Origin: Lasioglossum baleicum
Taxonomy: Eukaryota; Arthropoda; Insecta; Hymenoptera; Halictidae
Length of the DNA stretch: 64,000 nt
Direction: 5' to 3'
NCBI RefSeq assembly: GCF_051020765.1
Contig: NC_134933.1
Coordinates: 7,413,461 to 7,477,460 of the forward strand
In this document: positions 34,907 through 45,347 of the stretch, one piece after another
Numbering within the stretch: position 1 is the stretch's first letter
How the letters are laid out: every line of letters starts with the position of its first letter
Translations under genes and position numbers: made by a program
The notes under the pieces: model-generated
Database searches by the model: none
Told to the model about the DNA's origin: nothing
What the model saw: only the letters and a program-made list of their open reading frames with translations

Positions 34907-35165
34907 ATATTTTTCCTTTGACTGAATTAACGCAGTATATACATAAACGTACTAAATGAACTTATAATAAATATTCATGTCAGACAATAAATACGTACAC
35001 GAAGAAATAATTAATAACTGCGCTTACAATCAACGATATCTCGAGTTTTACACTAAGCAAACATTCAATATCTCACATTGTACAATTCGATCATACCGAT
35101 TACATTCGATACTTTATTATTATTACATTCGAAAATTAATTTCTATTTATTAATTTAAGAAGCCG
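34907..35165. other. AT-rich intergenic DNA
   Basis: Nothing recognised. Confidence 0.4.
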
Positions 35166-35264
35166 AAAATACTGTAACAATGTTTCTTCAATTCCATTAA
35201 TTTATTCACAGTTCTGTATTTCAGCTATTCAATTTTACCATAAATGCGTAACATCAACTGCCAG
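35166..35264 (+). mobile_element. hAT-A End B fragment
   Basis: The ATACTGTAACAATGTTTC block and the terminal ATAAATGCGTAACATCAACT then GCCAGTC match the right half of the family. Confidence 0.5.
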
Positions 35265-35276
35265 TCATTTAAACTA

Positions 35277-35483
35277 CAGTAGAACCTCGTTTATTGCATG
35301 GAATTCTTGTTCGTTGCATACTAGCGACACCCACTAGGAGTTATTAGAAATTCTGGAGCTCGTGGTGGTGACGTAGAAGAAATACAGAGTGGGGAAAGTG
35401 GAAAAACAGATCGGTTGATAGGTTACCTTCTTCGTTGCACAGGTTTTCGGCCCCGTTTCGTGCAACGAGCGAGGTTCTACCCG
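35277..35483. mobile_element. pogo/Tigger-like MITE
   Basis: CAGTAGAACCTCGTTTATTG at the left, CAACGAGCGAGGTTCTACCC then G at the right, TA on both sides (35275-35276 and 35484-35485). CAGTAGAACCTCG is a known style of pogo/Tigger terminus. 207 bp, no coding capacity. Confidence 0.75.
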
Positions 35484-35485
35484 TA

Positions 35486-36093
35486 AAAACTTAAATTTCG
35501 ACAGAAAGTTTACAACTCTGGATCAGAACGTACCCGACTGCCGCCATTCGAGAGTTAATTCGCCGAACCAGGTGTATCGAAGGAAAATATCCCACTATTT
35601 GCCGTTTACGGAATATTCAAACGAGAACTCGGCCTACTAAAGAGTATTCCTCGAGAGATCCTTTGTCTCAAAGGTTCCGTTCCGTACGAATTTAAAGGAG
35701 GATGTAATTCGAGTCCGCAACGGCACCGGAGTAGCCTCGGTTCTCAATTCGAAGCGTGGAAGGCGCAGGAGGGCAACGAGAGAGGGATCGTGCATTATTA
35801 TGAAAAGTTCCTTATTTTAAAACCGTTCCTCTCGTTAAGAGTTTTCCTTTTACGCGGGCGAAAAGTTCGAGCGGACACCGAAATACTGGTCCGTTTATGA
35901 ATTCACGGGGAAAGATAACTTAAAGAGCGAGCGTTCCGCGAAGAAGAAAGGAAAGAGCAAGGGGGATCAAATATTTAGGGGTGCGGCGTCTTAGGCGTGA
36001 GATACGAGATTTAAAGTTTTAGGTGCCACTTTTAGAAGAGGTTGCCCGCCGGCACCTTCTATCTCCGTATCTGGTTGTTCCGCGATAGGACTA
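35486..36093. other. GC-rich block, no supported gene
   Basis: A unique CpG-rich segment with purine-rich runs around 35930-35970, directly preceding the tandem array. No open frame of note. Confidence 0.35.
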
Positions 36094-36095
36094 CT

Positions 36096-37165
36096 TCTGG
36101 AAGTTAGCGATGCTGGTGCCCACCCCTACCAATCCCCATTCCCACCCACTCTATATCCGTCTCTGTATACCGGCGGCTCTGTAGCCTATTCTATGATAAG
36201 ATGGCGGTCGGCCATGTTTATGGTCACTCATTAGTCGTCTTACTGCTGTGCTGCCTTTCGTTTAGCCTCTGGACACGAAATTCTGAATGTCTCGGGGTTT
36301 CACGATAACATTTTTGAGGATATGCCGTGAGAATCTAATCTTTCAAGTTTTACAGCAGCTTGTCTGTGTGAAATTGGTTTTCCGTCTACTACTACTTCGA
36401 CAGGACTCCTTCTGGAAGTTACCGATCCCCATCCTGTAACCTGTTCTACGATAAGTTAGCGGTCGGCCACGTTTATGGTCACTCTTTAGTCGTCATACTG
36501 CTGTGGCGGCTTTCGTTTAGCCTCTGAACCGGAAATTCTGAATGTTTCGGGGTTTCACGATAATATTTTTGAGGATGTGTCGTGAGGACCTAATCTTTCA
36601 AGTTTTACAGCAGCTTGTCTGTGTGAAATTGGTTTTCCGTCTACTACTACTTCAACAGGACTCCTGGAAGTTATCGATTCCCACCAATCTCTATTCCTAC
36701 TCTGTAGCCTGTTCTACGATAAGGTGGCGGTCGGCCATGTTTACGGTCACTCATTAGTCGTCTTACTGCTGTGCTGCCTTTCGTTTAGCCTCTGGACACG
36801 AAATTCTGAATGTCTCGGGGTTTCACGACAACATTTTTGAGGATGTTTCGTGAGAATCTAATCTTTCAAGTGTTACATCAGCTTGTCTGTGCGAAATTGG
36901 TTTTTTGTCTGCTTCTACTTCGACAGGAATTTGCTTCTCCTTCTGGAAGTTACCGATCCCACTAATCCTATTCCACGCCCAGTCTATATTCGTCCCTGGT
37001 TACCGGCGGCTCTGTAGCCTGTTCTATGATAAGATGGTGGTCGGCCATGTTTATGGTCACTCATTAGTCGTCTCACCACTGTGATGGCTTGCGTTTATCC
37101 TCTGGATTAGCGGTTCTTAACCCCTCAGTGTTGAACGCTAACTTTGCGAGGTCTCATTGTTTGAA
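36096..37165 (+). repeat. Four-unit tandem array, unit about 250-315 bp
   Basis: Units start with TTCTGGAAGTTA-type words at about 36096, 36411, 36663 and 36941; the last is truncated and diverges near 37110-37165. Conserved blocks in order: GCCTRTTCTATGATAAG, GGTCGGCCATGTTTATGG, CACTCATTAGTCGTC, TCGGGGTTTCACGA and CAGCAGCTTGTCTGTG. Unit length varies through indels in the pyrimidine-rich first part. Units 1, 3 and 4 keep GCCATGTT; unit 2 has GCCACGTT. No long frame persists, so it is not coding. Confidence 0.88.
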
Positions 37166-38093
37166 GTTTCACAGCAGTTCGTTCTTCATCTGTTATTGCG
37201 TTAGCTTTTTGCACTTTGAATTTTCTATAATTTCGTTCCTAACAACTCCCCCGATCATCTGAAGTGTTTTCTTAAAATGTGGTAACCTCGGCAACTAGAA
37301 TGATTACTACGAGAAATGTAAGTCTACTTAATTCCAGTTTCAGGAAAATTGTTTAAAAAAATTACGATTTACAAAACCATTTGCAATCATTCAGAATATT
37401 CATGTTTAAGACGCGAAATGAGAATTACAGGAAAAGCATTCTATCGTAAACCGTATAAAAGGACGATTTATAATTTTTTTCGTTAAAGAACAAATATAGC
37501 GTTCATGAATAAATGTAGCCTTGAAACATTGTCGAAGAGAATTTCATCTCGACCTGGGCAAGGAGGAAGTCAAGTCAGCGAGCCAGCGATTGAAACATGA
37601 AAAGTCTTAATGTCAAGGCGAAAGATCTATTTCAAGCTATAAAGGCTGATGGAAGTTCATGTTTAAAGACGCACTTGTTTGACAAGCTTACTTCCTCTCG
37701 CAGGCAATATATTACGAAATATAAAAGTATTCGAGCGCTCGAATTTACGATCCCCGTGGGCATCCAGGACCTTAGGTAGCAATTTCACTTGTTTGCAAAC
37801 CAGTTACCCTCTCTCAAGGGTTTGCATGACGACACCCTTAAAACGTTGCCCGAACTTCTCCTCTACAATTACAAGTTTTCGAGTTTTTGCTCGGGGCTAT
37901 CCTTGCAAATTCCTTACCCATACAGGTTGATCCCCAAGAGCGATGTCGGGAAATTTACAAAGATATCCCACGCGATCTTTCCGAGTATAAAGAAAGATTA
38001 CACTGTCCATGTTGGTTAGTTCCGGCTGCCTCTCTTTGATACAATGGAACACCTCCTTCCTCTTCATATAACGTAGGTCGCAGTAGGTGATCA
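37166..38093. other. Unique sequence with a broken frame
   Basis: On the + strand one frame is open from 37597 to 38019 except for one stop at 37777-37779. The conceptual product has ordinary composition but matches no family I know. It could be a chance frame or a decayed gene; nothing else supports a gene. Confidence 0.25.
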
Positions 38094-38236
38094 ATAACGA
38101 TCTCTCTGCAAAATGAAAACTTTCCAAGTCAATTTTAACCAGCAGAAATTCAATAAAAATGTATCTTCTTTCTTAATAAATTTAAAATTTCACTAATATC
38201 CTCACATATTCGATTCTGTCAGAAATGCATACAACT
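38094..38236 (+). mobile_element. hAT-A MITE, degenerate
   Basis: The left part (TGCAAAATGAAAACTTTCC, then an ACCAGCAG block) and the right part (GAAATGCATACAACTTGCAG then TCTA) follow the family order. No clear target duplication. Confidence 0.55.
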
Positions 38237-39170
38237 TGCAGTCTAGTAAACTGCAGCCGCAGAGTACGGAAACCATATTTATTATCTACGTGAAATATTT
38301 AATAAATTTTCAAGATGTTCAGCAATGATTTGTACGTAATACTACTATTGTGGTAAACTTAACTTCTAAAACTTGTTCTGCTAACCCAGCGTTCGGATAA
38401 TAAAGAGCTCGAATAACCGAAGTTCTATTTGTTTTCACGTAATCCTACCGAAAACAGTATTTCCACAAAGCTTTCATCAGATAGTGGAAGCTCTTCAATC
38501 TCGGAGTTCAATGGAAAAAATAGTTATAGCGTTGAAACTGATTTAATCTTGTATATTTTCCTGTTCATAAAAATCGGACTAAAAAAAAGTTTGTTTTCCT
38601 GGCGAAATCGACGGTGTAAAAACTTGGATCATGGCGAAGTTACATGAACGAAATTCACGCCGTAAAATGTGTAAAGTGGAATAAACCGATGAAATTTAAT
38701 CGGGAAAAAGATTAACACCTCGCCCCTAAGATGTAATCCAAACTTAACCTAAAAAATACATATAACCCGGACGCAGCCCTGATCTCCGGGTCAGTATTAA
38801 TTATTTTCTCAGACCTATGTTAAAATCGGAGATAAGGAATAAAAAATTATGGTAGTGATAGTATATAATAATAATAATTTGCATCCTACTTTTCACAGTG
38901 TTTCTAGCTTTCACAGTAGGTGATCGAATAGTTAACGTCACTTGCATTTTAACAATATATTGTGGGCAACATTCCCCGAGACGCATGGATAATAAATATA
39001 TTTTTGGAACAATATTTTCTGGTGAAGTTACTAAATGATTTCACGGATGTTCATGATATTTCTAGATTATTCCTAGTAAATTAATCCTTTGCAGGTTCGG
39101 TGCAATTTTGGAAAGAATTATAAATTTTTAAAAGACATACGAATACACTTTGTAAACCTAGCGTAATTAC
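38237..39170. other. AT-rich intergenic DNA with a PB-2 end
   Basis: TTAACACCTCGCCCCTAAG at 38712-38730 resembles a PB-2 terminus; no partner was found. Nothing else recognised. Confidence 0.4.
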
Positions 39171-40215
39171 CAGGACGCGTTGCGTCGGCCACACCGTGAA
39201 GCGGAATAATCAGCCGGTCGACGCATTACCGTGCGCGGAGCTTCTCCTTTTAGTAACCCTACACGCGTTCATCTTTTATCGAGTATCTTTCGGTGCAGCT
39301 AATGCGCACCTGTACTCGGGTGCATACAGGTCGTCCCGTCAGCACCGTTCGCGGGCAAAGAGTTTGACGTTAATGCGCGAAACACGCGGCTTGTAATCTG
39401 CTCTATAAAGTTACCGTGCAGCTTGTGTATTACACGGGAAAGAAGAGTTGATAGTGCTTGTGGCGTCGGTGCAGCGCGAGACGCTGTACCATCGGCGCCT
39501 TAAATGGAGTTGCCGGTATGCGCACGCCGTTGAGTAACGGTAACTTAGAATAATGCTTAGAGTCGCTTACGAAAAGTTATGGTCGCGCGTAGCCCACCTC
39601 GGCATCGTACGGGACCGAAGAAAAAATCCTGCGAGCTTTCGGGAGCTGGATCTTCGTCCGGGATTAAGTATAATTTAATATACCACACGAACACACCGTC
39701 GAGACCCCGTACATTTCCTGCTTCCGATAACACCGCGCGACAATGCCCGACTTTAATTGCAATAAATTACGCAGTTCGTTGTCCCGCGGTTGTTAACGAA
39801 GACAATACCTCACCCCGTGAACGTTTCCCGTACCTCGACCAATCTTCCCCATGGCGAGAGAGACGGTCGAGTATAGCGTTTACCGGGGCGAGCTCATGGC
39901 ATTCCATGAGGTAGCTCGACAGTTTCGCGGATCCCCGCCGTTTCTCAACGTTCCCCGTCCAAACTGTCTAAGTCGCCTCTTTCCCGCGTCATTCTACTCT
40001 CCCTCTCCTCTCTCTCTCTTTCCAAGCACTTGACGGCCATCTTTTCCAAGTTCCATTCTGCCTCACGGTCTCAAGTCGCGCTATCCAACGCTGGCACAAT
40101 GATTCGGCATTATGTCATTCCGCTCAGACTGCATCGTCGCATTCAACGGTAACGCGTCTCGCGGGCAAAGAGCCTCGTAATTAGAGGCTCGAGGGTCTGC
40201 CGCTCTTACCCGGAC
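39171..40215. other. GC-rich block, about 1 kb
   Basis: One of the largest CpG-rich blocks. Frames at 39196-39396, 39579-39914 and 39851-40033 (+) overlap in different phases and match nothing. A CT-rich run lies at about 39995-40025. Candidate regulatory or exon-bearing DNA, unproven. Confidence 0.35.
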
Positions 40216-40735
40216 AAAATGGCGGACCGTCGAACCGGTAAATAATTCTTCAAACTCATCTCAGTCCATTTATAACGCAATTGTAGTATTCACTCTGTTA
40301 TAGTACTTCGGGTACATGTTTGCAACAGCGATATACTCGATCTCGATGATGTTTTACATAAGTTAGTTACAACGCAAATGTGGTATGTACTCTGTTTTAG
40401 TACTCTGAGTACATATTTATATTCAAATACTTTCTGGTATATTCTTGTATATTCAAGTATATTCTACTTCATATATTGTGTTGCGATCAATTCAGATGCA
40501 ATTCATCGAACGGCGGGACGTCGAACCTGTAAATAATTCTTCAAACTCACATGTCATTCTATAATATTTACAACGCAAATGTGGTACTCTGTTTTAGTAC
40601 TCTGGGTACATGTTTATATCCCAATACTTTCTGGTATATTCTTGTATATTCACAAGTGTATTCAAGTATGTTCTGCTTCATGTATATCGTGTTGCGATCA
40701 ATTCGGATGGAATTCATTAAATGCAGATATATGTA
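40216..40735 (+). repeat. Tandem duplication, about 290 and 220 bp
   Basis: GTCGAACCGGTAAATAATTC at about 40229 recurs as GTCGAACCTGTAAATAATTC at about 40519. Both copies run through TACTTTCTGGTATATTCTTG to GTGTTGCGATCAATTC. The first unit is longer because its TTACAACGC/TACTCTGTT block is partly repeated within it. Confidence 0.8.
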
Positions 40736-41963
40736 TAATGTAAATTATAGAAGTCTTAAATGCTGTGGATTTTTCAAATAAAAACTCGGTAAGAAAACGA
40801 TTCGGTGAACTGGTGGGGATAATGAGGCTCGGTTAACGAGGTAAAATTTCGGTCAGTTAGCTGAGCACTGTAACGCATTCGTGACCGTTGTACGAAATTC
40901 GCTTGGCAATCTACCTGCTAAAGCCAATCAGTGCGTGTTCCGCGAACAATACCCATGCAGAACGTGCGATCGTTTCCTTCCCTCTAGATGCAGCCGCAAT
41001 GACAACATTGCTGTTACTATTCAGATAGCAGCGGGTTCAACTTTTCACAAGAAGCTCCTTTCCCAGTCAAAACAATGCTGCTACCTTAATTGAACCGATA
41101 GAGCGAGCTCTTGGAAGGTTCACAGAGACGCCAACAAAGGTGAATCCCCCAGCAGCGCATAAAAGCAAAACTTTAGGCACGAAGTAACGAGAAGGAGGCT
41201 GGTCTGTGCCATTCTGTCAATCCACAAAGCATGGATCGGGATAAATTGTAATAGTAAATCAAAAACATCGAACACATAATATCCAGAAAGCTTCTTTATT
41301 TACGCTTCTTTTATCTGAAGTCGTTTATTTTTCGACTCCATTGTTTATTCAAGTATACCTCGTGTACGAGCAATTAGAGATGGATCGCGTTTGGGTTGAC
41401 TAGAAGACCTCGACAGGGAGAAAGGAAATTCCGAAACTTCCGAGATGGATTGGATAACGAATTATGCATGACGCTCGGAAAGTTTTTTCTACGGGAACAT
41501 CGTCGTAACTTTTCTGGACTTCGATCGCTTTTTCTGGACAGTTTCTCCGAGGCTGAGACTTTCACAACATCGTTCAAGAATCCCGAAACCGACGTCCAAA
41601 ATGAAAGTGATGTCCTTGGAATCGATATGTCTGGCGCGAGTGACAAATAGCAATGTTTTCCAACGAGGGAATCTATAAGACACTACGAATATAAATCATA
41701 TTATTATTCTAATATGAAAGCTCGATGAAGTATTTGTTCGAAACTCCGCGTCAACTTATATATTTCCTCCTTAATTTCATTTTTTGAAAACAATGTCGAG
41801 GGTGTTGAAATAATCATAATATAAAGTGACAAAAAATTTTATTGTATATTTTCGACTTATTTTTTCACGCAGAATGCGCCTAAATAATTTCGTTCAACAA
41901 TCATGTTCACGATTTGGATCGATTATTTTCTGCCAGGGATATTATTGTCGCAGAGAGGCATAT
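40736..41963. other. Intergenic DNA, no supported gene
   Basis: A stretch at about 41378-41650 is open on both strands. The + product lacks an ATG at its start and matches no family. No repeats. Confidence 0.35.
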
Positions 41964-42083
41964 ACAGGGTGAAACTTAGATGCTTGCACCACGATTCATT
42001 CCATTGGCAAAGAAAATAATTACTTCAGATGACCTCAGGAATGACTGTCAAGAAAGTACGACATCTTTGAGTAATCCTGTACA
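41964..42083. mobile_element. Short mariner-like element or fragment
   Basis: Bounded by TACAGGGTGAAACTTAGATG and, inverted, AGTAATCCTGTA. The inside has the ATTACTTCAGATGACCTCAG block shared with 12749, 59341 and 62955. Confidence 0.45.
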
Positions 42084-42936
42084 TCCACTGATCCACCCCT
42101 AGAAAGTGACCATTGATTATTTCTCACCCTGTACACCCTGTGCAAACTTACAAACAGAAATACATCATTGCAGAAAGAACCTGTACAATCTAGCTTACAG
42201 AAAAAGAAAAGAAAAAGAGAGGAGTGCGCCGTTAAGGGTGAGACGTGCGCACTCATCGTTTCCAACGTACGTTCGAGAAGTAATTGTTTGATTGACGAGA
42301 ATCGAGGGTCTCGGTCGAGCCCGGCTCGAGCCGCAGAAGCGTAACGAATCGGAAGCGAAACACGCGGGAGGTAACCAACACGACGCGACGGCCGCATCCT
42401 CCGACTTATCGTGCGCCTTTCTGGGATCGTACAAAATGCACTCGACCCAATTCAACGGGTAGACGAAGAAAGAGAAAATGGTGGCGACGATGGAGAAGAA
42501 AAACAGGGACGAAGAATAAGGCAGGACGGCCTCGGAGTGGGTTGGGGCAGGGGGCCGCGGCTTCCTACGCTCGGGAAAGGGAAAAGCAGTTTGCCAGGCA
42601 GCATCGAAGCCGGCCAAAAAGGCGTTGGGGAAGCCCGTCACGTTCCCAGCCGGCGTGAAAAGCATCCCTGTAAAGGAAAGGAAAACGAGGGAGAAGCGGG
42701 CCCTCGTTAGCCGTTCTGTTATTATTTCGATCTGGGTCGATCGGTTCGATCGCCCGCGAAAGGAACCGCCGCCGGATAACGCCGGATCGACATGCGACGC
42801 GCAGTGCTCGATTTTTCACGAAAATATGAAAAACAAGCAATTTTCTATATTATACAGTCTGCTGTATGTTTTTTTTCAGCTGACATGGTTCAAGAACAGC
42901 TTGAAAATGGTTGCTACCATTGCTACTTTGCTACAA
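42084..42936. other. GC-rich block (about 42200-42800)
   Basis: Overlapping frames on both strands, including 156 codons at 42195-42665 (-) and 135 at 42625-43032 (+). They conflict and match no family. I take them as chance in CpG-rich DNA. Unique within the window. Confidence 0.4.
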
Positions 42937-43058
42937 GTACCAAAGTTGTCAACCCTTTTTTTTCCGAAATCGTCAAGGTTATCTTTTTCGTCGGCGAACC
43001 TACAATTTTTGTACACCCATCTTCACAAATAGTTTGTTTATGACAAAAAATCATTTCT

Positions 43059-43140
43059 TAACATTAAACCTCTCGAGCACTGAAAGCGATTACAATGTTT
43101 CATCTGATGAAAATGACAAGTTCGTTCCAATGTGCGTCAT
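43059..43140 (+). mobile_element. PB-1 left-end fragment
   Basis: TTAACATTAAACCTCTCGAG then GCACTGAAAGCGATTAC matches the start of the copies at 19749 and 44151. The remainder is missing, cut by the PB-2 element. Confidence 0.6.
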
Positions 43141-43152
43141 TGCCGTATTTTA

Positions 43153-43379
43153 ACGAGATCCTCGTGAAGAAAATTTTAAATAAACTCTACCAAATATGAA
43201 TGTAATGCCTTCCTTTTCAGATGGAATAAAATTTGATTCGTTTGTAATCAATATTGAAGCATTGAAACAAATGTAGCCATACAAAAAACAACAATTTCTC
43301 GTCTCTTCTACGACATTTTTCGGGATGAAGACGTTTTAATCACTGTAACTCTAATGAAAACGATACGGCGAGGGGTTAA
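43153..43379 (+). mobile_element. PB-2 MITE copy
   Basis: TTAACGAGATCCTCGTGAAG at the left, GATACGGCGAGGGGTTAA at the right. The interior is nearly the same as 19340-19540. Confidence 0.72.
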
Positions 43380-44154
43380 CACTAACCAAACACTAAAATC
43401 GATTAAAATGTTTCACCTTACAAACATGACAAAACTGTATTTACTTGGATTGTGTACAATTTTTATTAGAGATCACGGTTTTGGACGTGTATTGAGGATA
43501 CACGTATTCACGTGTTCACGTGTACTAATATATATCCGTATTTTAATCCGTGTACTTCTTTATACAGGGATACACGGGTACTGAAGTAAACGTGGACACG
43601 TGTATCGAAATACGCAGATAATACACGGGTACACGTGTATCGAGCTACATGGATAATATACGGGTATCCGTTATTTTCAATACACGTACAGTAAAAAGGA
43701 AGCGTCTTTTGCCGGAAAATGTAAAGATTTTTTCTTCATCAAAATAAACAGTTAATTGATTAAGGTTTATTAACAGAAATTATGATGTTTGTTAATTTTG
43801 GAAACCTCTCTTGTTAACTCTTGTATATTTGAATGTACTATCCGTGTATCCATGTACTTGAATACACGGGCACACGTGTATCAAAATACACGGATAATAC
43901 ACGTGTACCCGTATATTCATGTTCACAAGTTATACGTGTATTAAATAGTATCCGGACTTCTGCACGGATATATTAATTACACGGGTGCACGTGTATTTTC
44001 AATACACGTGAAATGGGTGTCTCTAATTTTTATTATAGCATGTGCTGGAATCAAGAAATTTATTGAAACATGGAAGTACGTGGCTGTATAATTTTAGTAG
44101 TTGTAAAATAAAAATCAAGAAACCGGTCATATGTCACCAGCAGTTTAGTGTTAA
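43376..44154 (+). mobile_element. PB-1-like MITE interrupted by a hAT element
   Basis: Starts TTAACACTAACCAAACACT and ends CAGTTTAGTGTTAA. Without the 559-bp insert and its extra octamer it aligns along its length with 19537-19752. Confidence 0.82.
43467..44025. mobile_element. hAT-type insertion rich in CACGTG palindromes
   Basis: Termini TAGAGATCACGG and GGGTGTCTCTA, with inner inverted GTGTATTGA/TCAATACAC blocks. The perfect 8-bp duplication ATTTTTAT (43459-43466 and 44026-44033) is single in the paralogue at 19619-19626. Both ends consist of ACACGTGTAT- and ACACGGGTAC-type words, with eight exact CACGTG sites; the middle (about 43690-43840) is plain AT-rich DNA. Confidence 0.88.
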
Positions 44155-44320
44155 CACTAAAATTACCGAGCACTGGAAGCGATTAAAATGTTTCACGTGA
44201 TAAAAATGACAAGGATCTATTTATTTGAATCTCGTGCAATTTTTATTGCAATACGTGCTTGAATAAATAAATTTGTGGAATCAATTTCCATGTAAGCAAC
44301 GTCATCGTATCAATAATTAA
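44151..44320 (+). mobile_element. PB-1 MITE, right-truncated
   Basis: TTAACACTAAAATTACCGAG then GCACTGGAAGCG, as in 19749-19972, but the right terminus is missing. Confidence 0.65.
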
Positions 44321-44434
44321 TTTAAATGTTTCTTTGATTTAGATGGAAAATTCTAAACAAGATGGGTGTACAAAAATTGTTGGTTTCCTTATAAAAAGAA
44401 GAGTTGACAAATAAAATTTGGTATAATCAACTTA

Positions 44435-45347
44435 ATGCTGTCCTTGAGCCATGTCATTCCAGCTAAAAGAACTTCTGATCGAACCTGTGACTATAAGAGG
44501 TTCTTACTCGCAACTGGTACGTTTTCCATGAAAAAATCAAATAATTATCGGAAGTTTCTGGTTACAAAAATATTTTATTATACAACCCTTTAACGTGCAA
44601 ACACATCAGTTTTGAATTTATATGTGCTCGAAGATCTTATATGTGATTATAAAATCGTAAGCAATATTTCTGACGGATTTTTTAAAGGTATCGATCACTG
44701 TGCAACCTGTCATTAGCCGTGCGATTGTTCGACGAACAATCACACTATACACCGATCTGCGCGCCTAATTGCCAAGTAAATTGTATTTGCAACAAATATT
44801 GTGATATTCGAGAACAATTACGGTCTACCCGCGGGTATTGTAGATCGTTTAACGACGCCTCAGCCGTCGGCAAATTTTGCGCACATACTTGGCATCGCGT
44901 GATAATCAACGATTTTAACTAATTGGAACACAGCTATTTCATTCTAGTTCTACACATAGTAATATCTAGATCGGACTAAATACGGAGGTTTGTGCGAAAT
45001 AAAAATTTTCTTCGCTTGCGAGAAATAGAAATCGAATAGAAAATTCTTTCCTGAATTAAATGACGTGTTACGGTAATTAAACTACATAATTAGATCAAGT
45101 GAACCAACCATCACACAATCATCGACCCTTGTACCGCTGAATACATATACCTCATCGTCTCGAGCGAATTAATATTTAATCGGGTACTGAGCGGCGGTAG
45201 TTCTCTAATGAACGAAATACGATCCTCTTGGTCAGAGTTGTAATAGGGTATTGTTTATGAACAGTAATTATTTCTTGATCCACAGACTCCAATTAACAAC
45301 CCTGTGATTCGAGAATTTAGATTAGATTATTTTCTACTAATGGCTTA
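44435..45347. other. Intergenic DNA with a hAT-A scrap
   Basis: A degenerate hAT-A End A (GGACTAAATACGGAGGTTTG) lies at about 44972-45010. Otherwise nothing recognised. Confidence 0.4.

Larger units (their letters stand above)
42937..44434. mobile_element. Composite fold-back holding a TTAA-MITE chain
   Basis: Outer arms: about 42937-43021, reading CAATTTTTGTACACCCATC at its inner edge, and its inverse at about 44357-44434 (GATGGGTGTACAAAAATTG). TTGTCAAC-type sequence lies in the outer part of both arms. Between them are a PB-1 left end (43059), PB-2 (43153-43379), a PB-1-like copy (43376-44154) with a hAT insertion, and a truncated PB-1 (44151 to about 44320). Confidence 0.65.

Noticed and set aside
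36096..37165. CRISPR-like direct repeats
   Set aside because: Units of 250-315 bp without short repeat-spacer alternation; a tandem array in eukaryotic DNA.
37897..38127. Minus-strand frame with a VWVRN-like word resembling a retrotransposon integrase tail
   Set aside because: A single short word with no surrounding integrase or reverse transcriptase similarity.
41378..41650. Exon-like frame open on both strands
   Set aside because: A stop precedes it, there is no ATG at its start and I saw no convincing splice signals or family match.
42195..42665. 156-codon minus-strand frame with hydrophobic stretches
   Set aside because: Conflicting frames on the other strand, no family resemblance, CpG-rich block.
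43469..43690. Simple ACACGTGTAT microsatellite
   Set aside because: The words are confined to the two ends of an element with exact inverted termini and an 8-bp target duplication.
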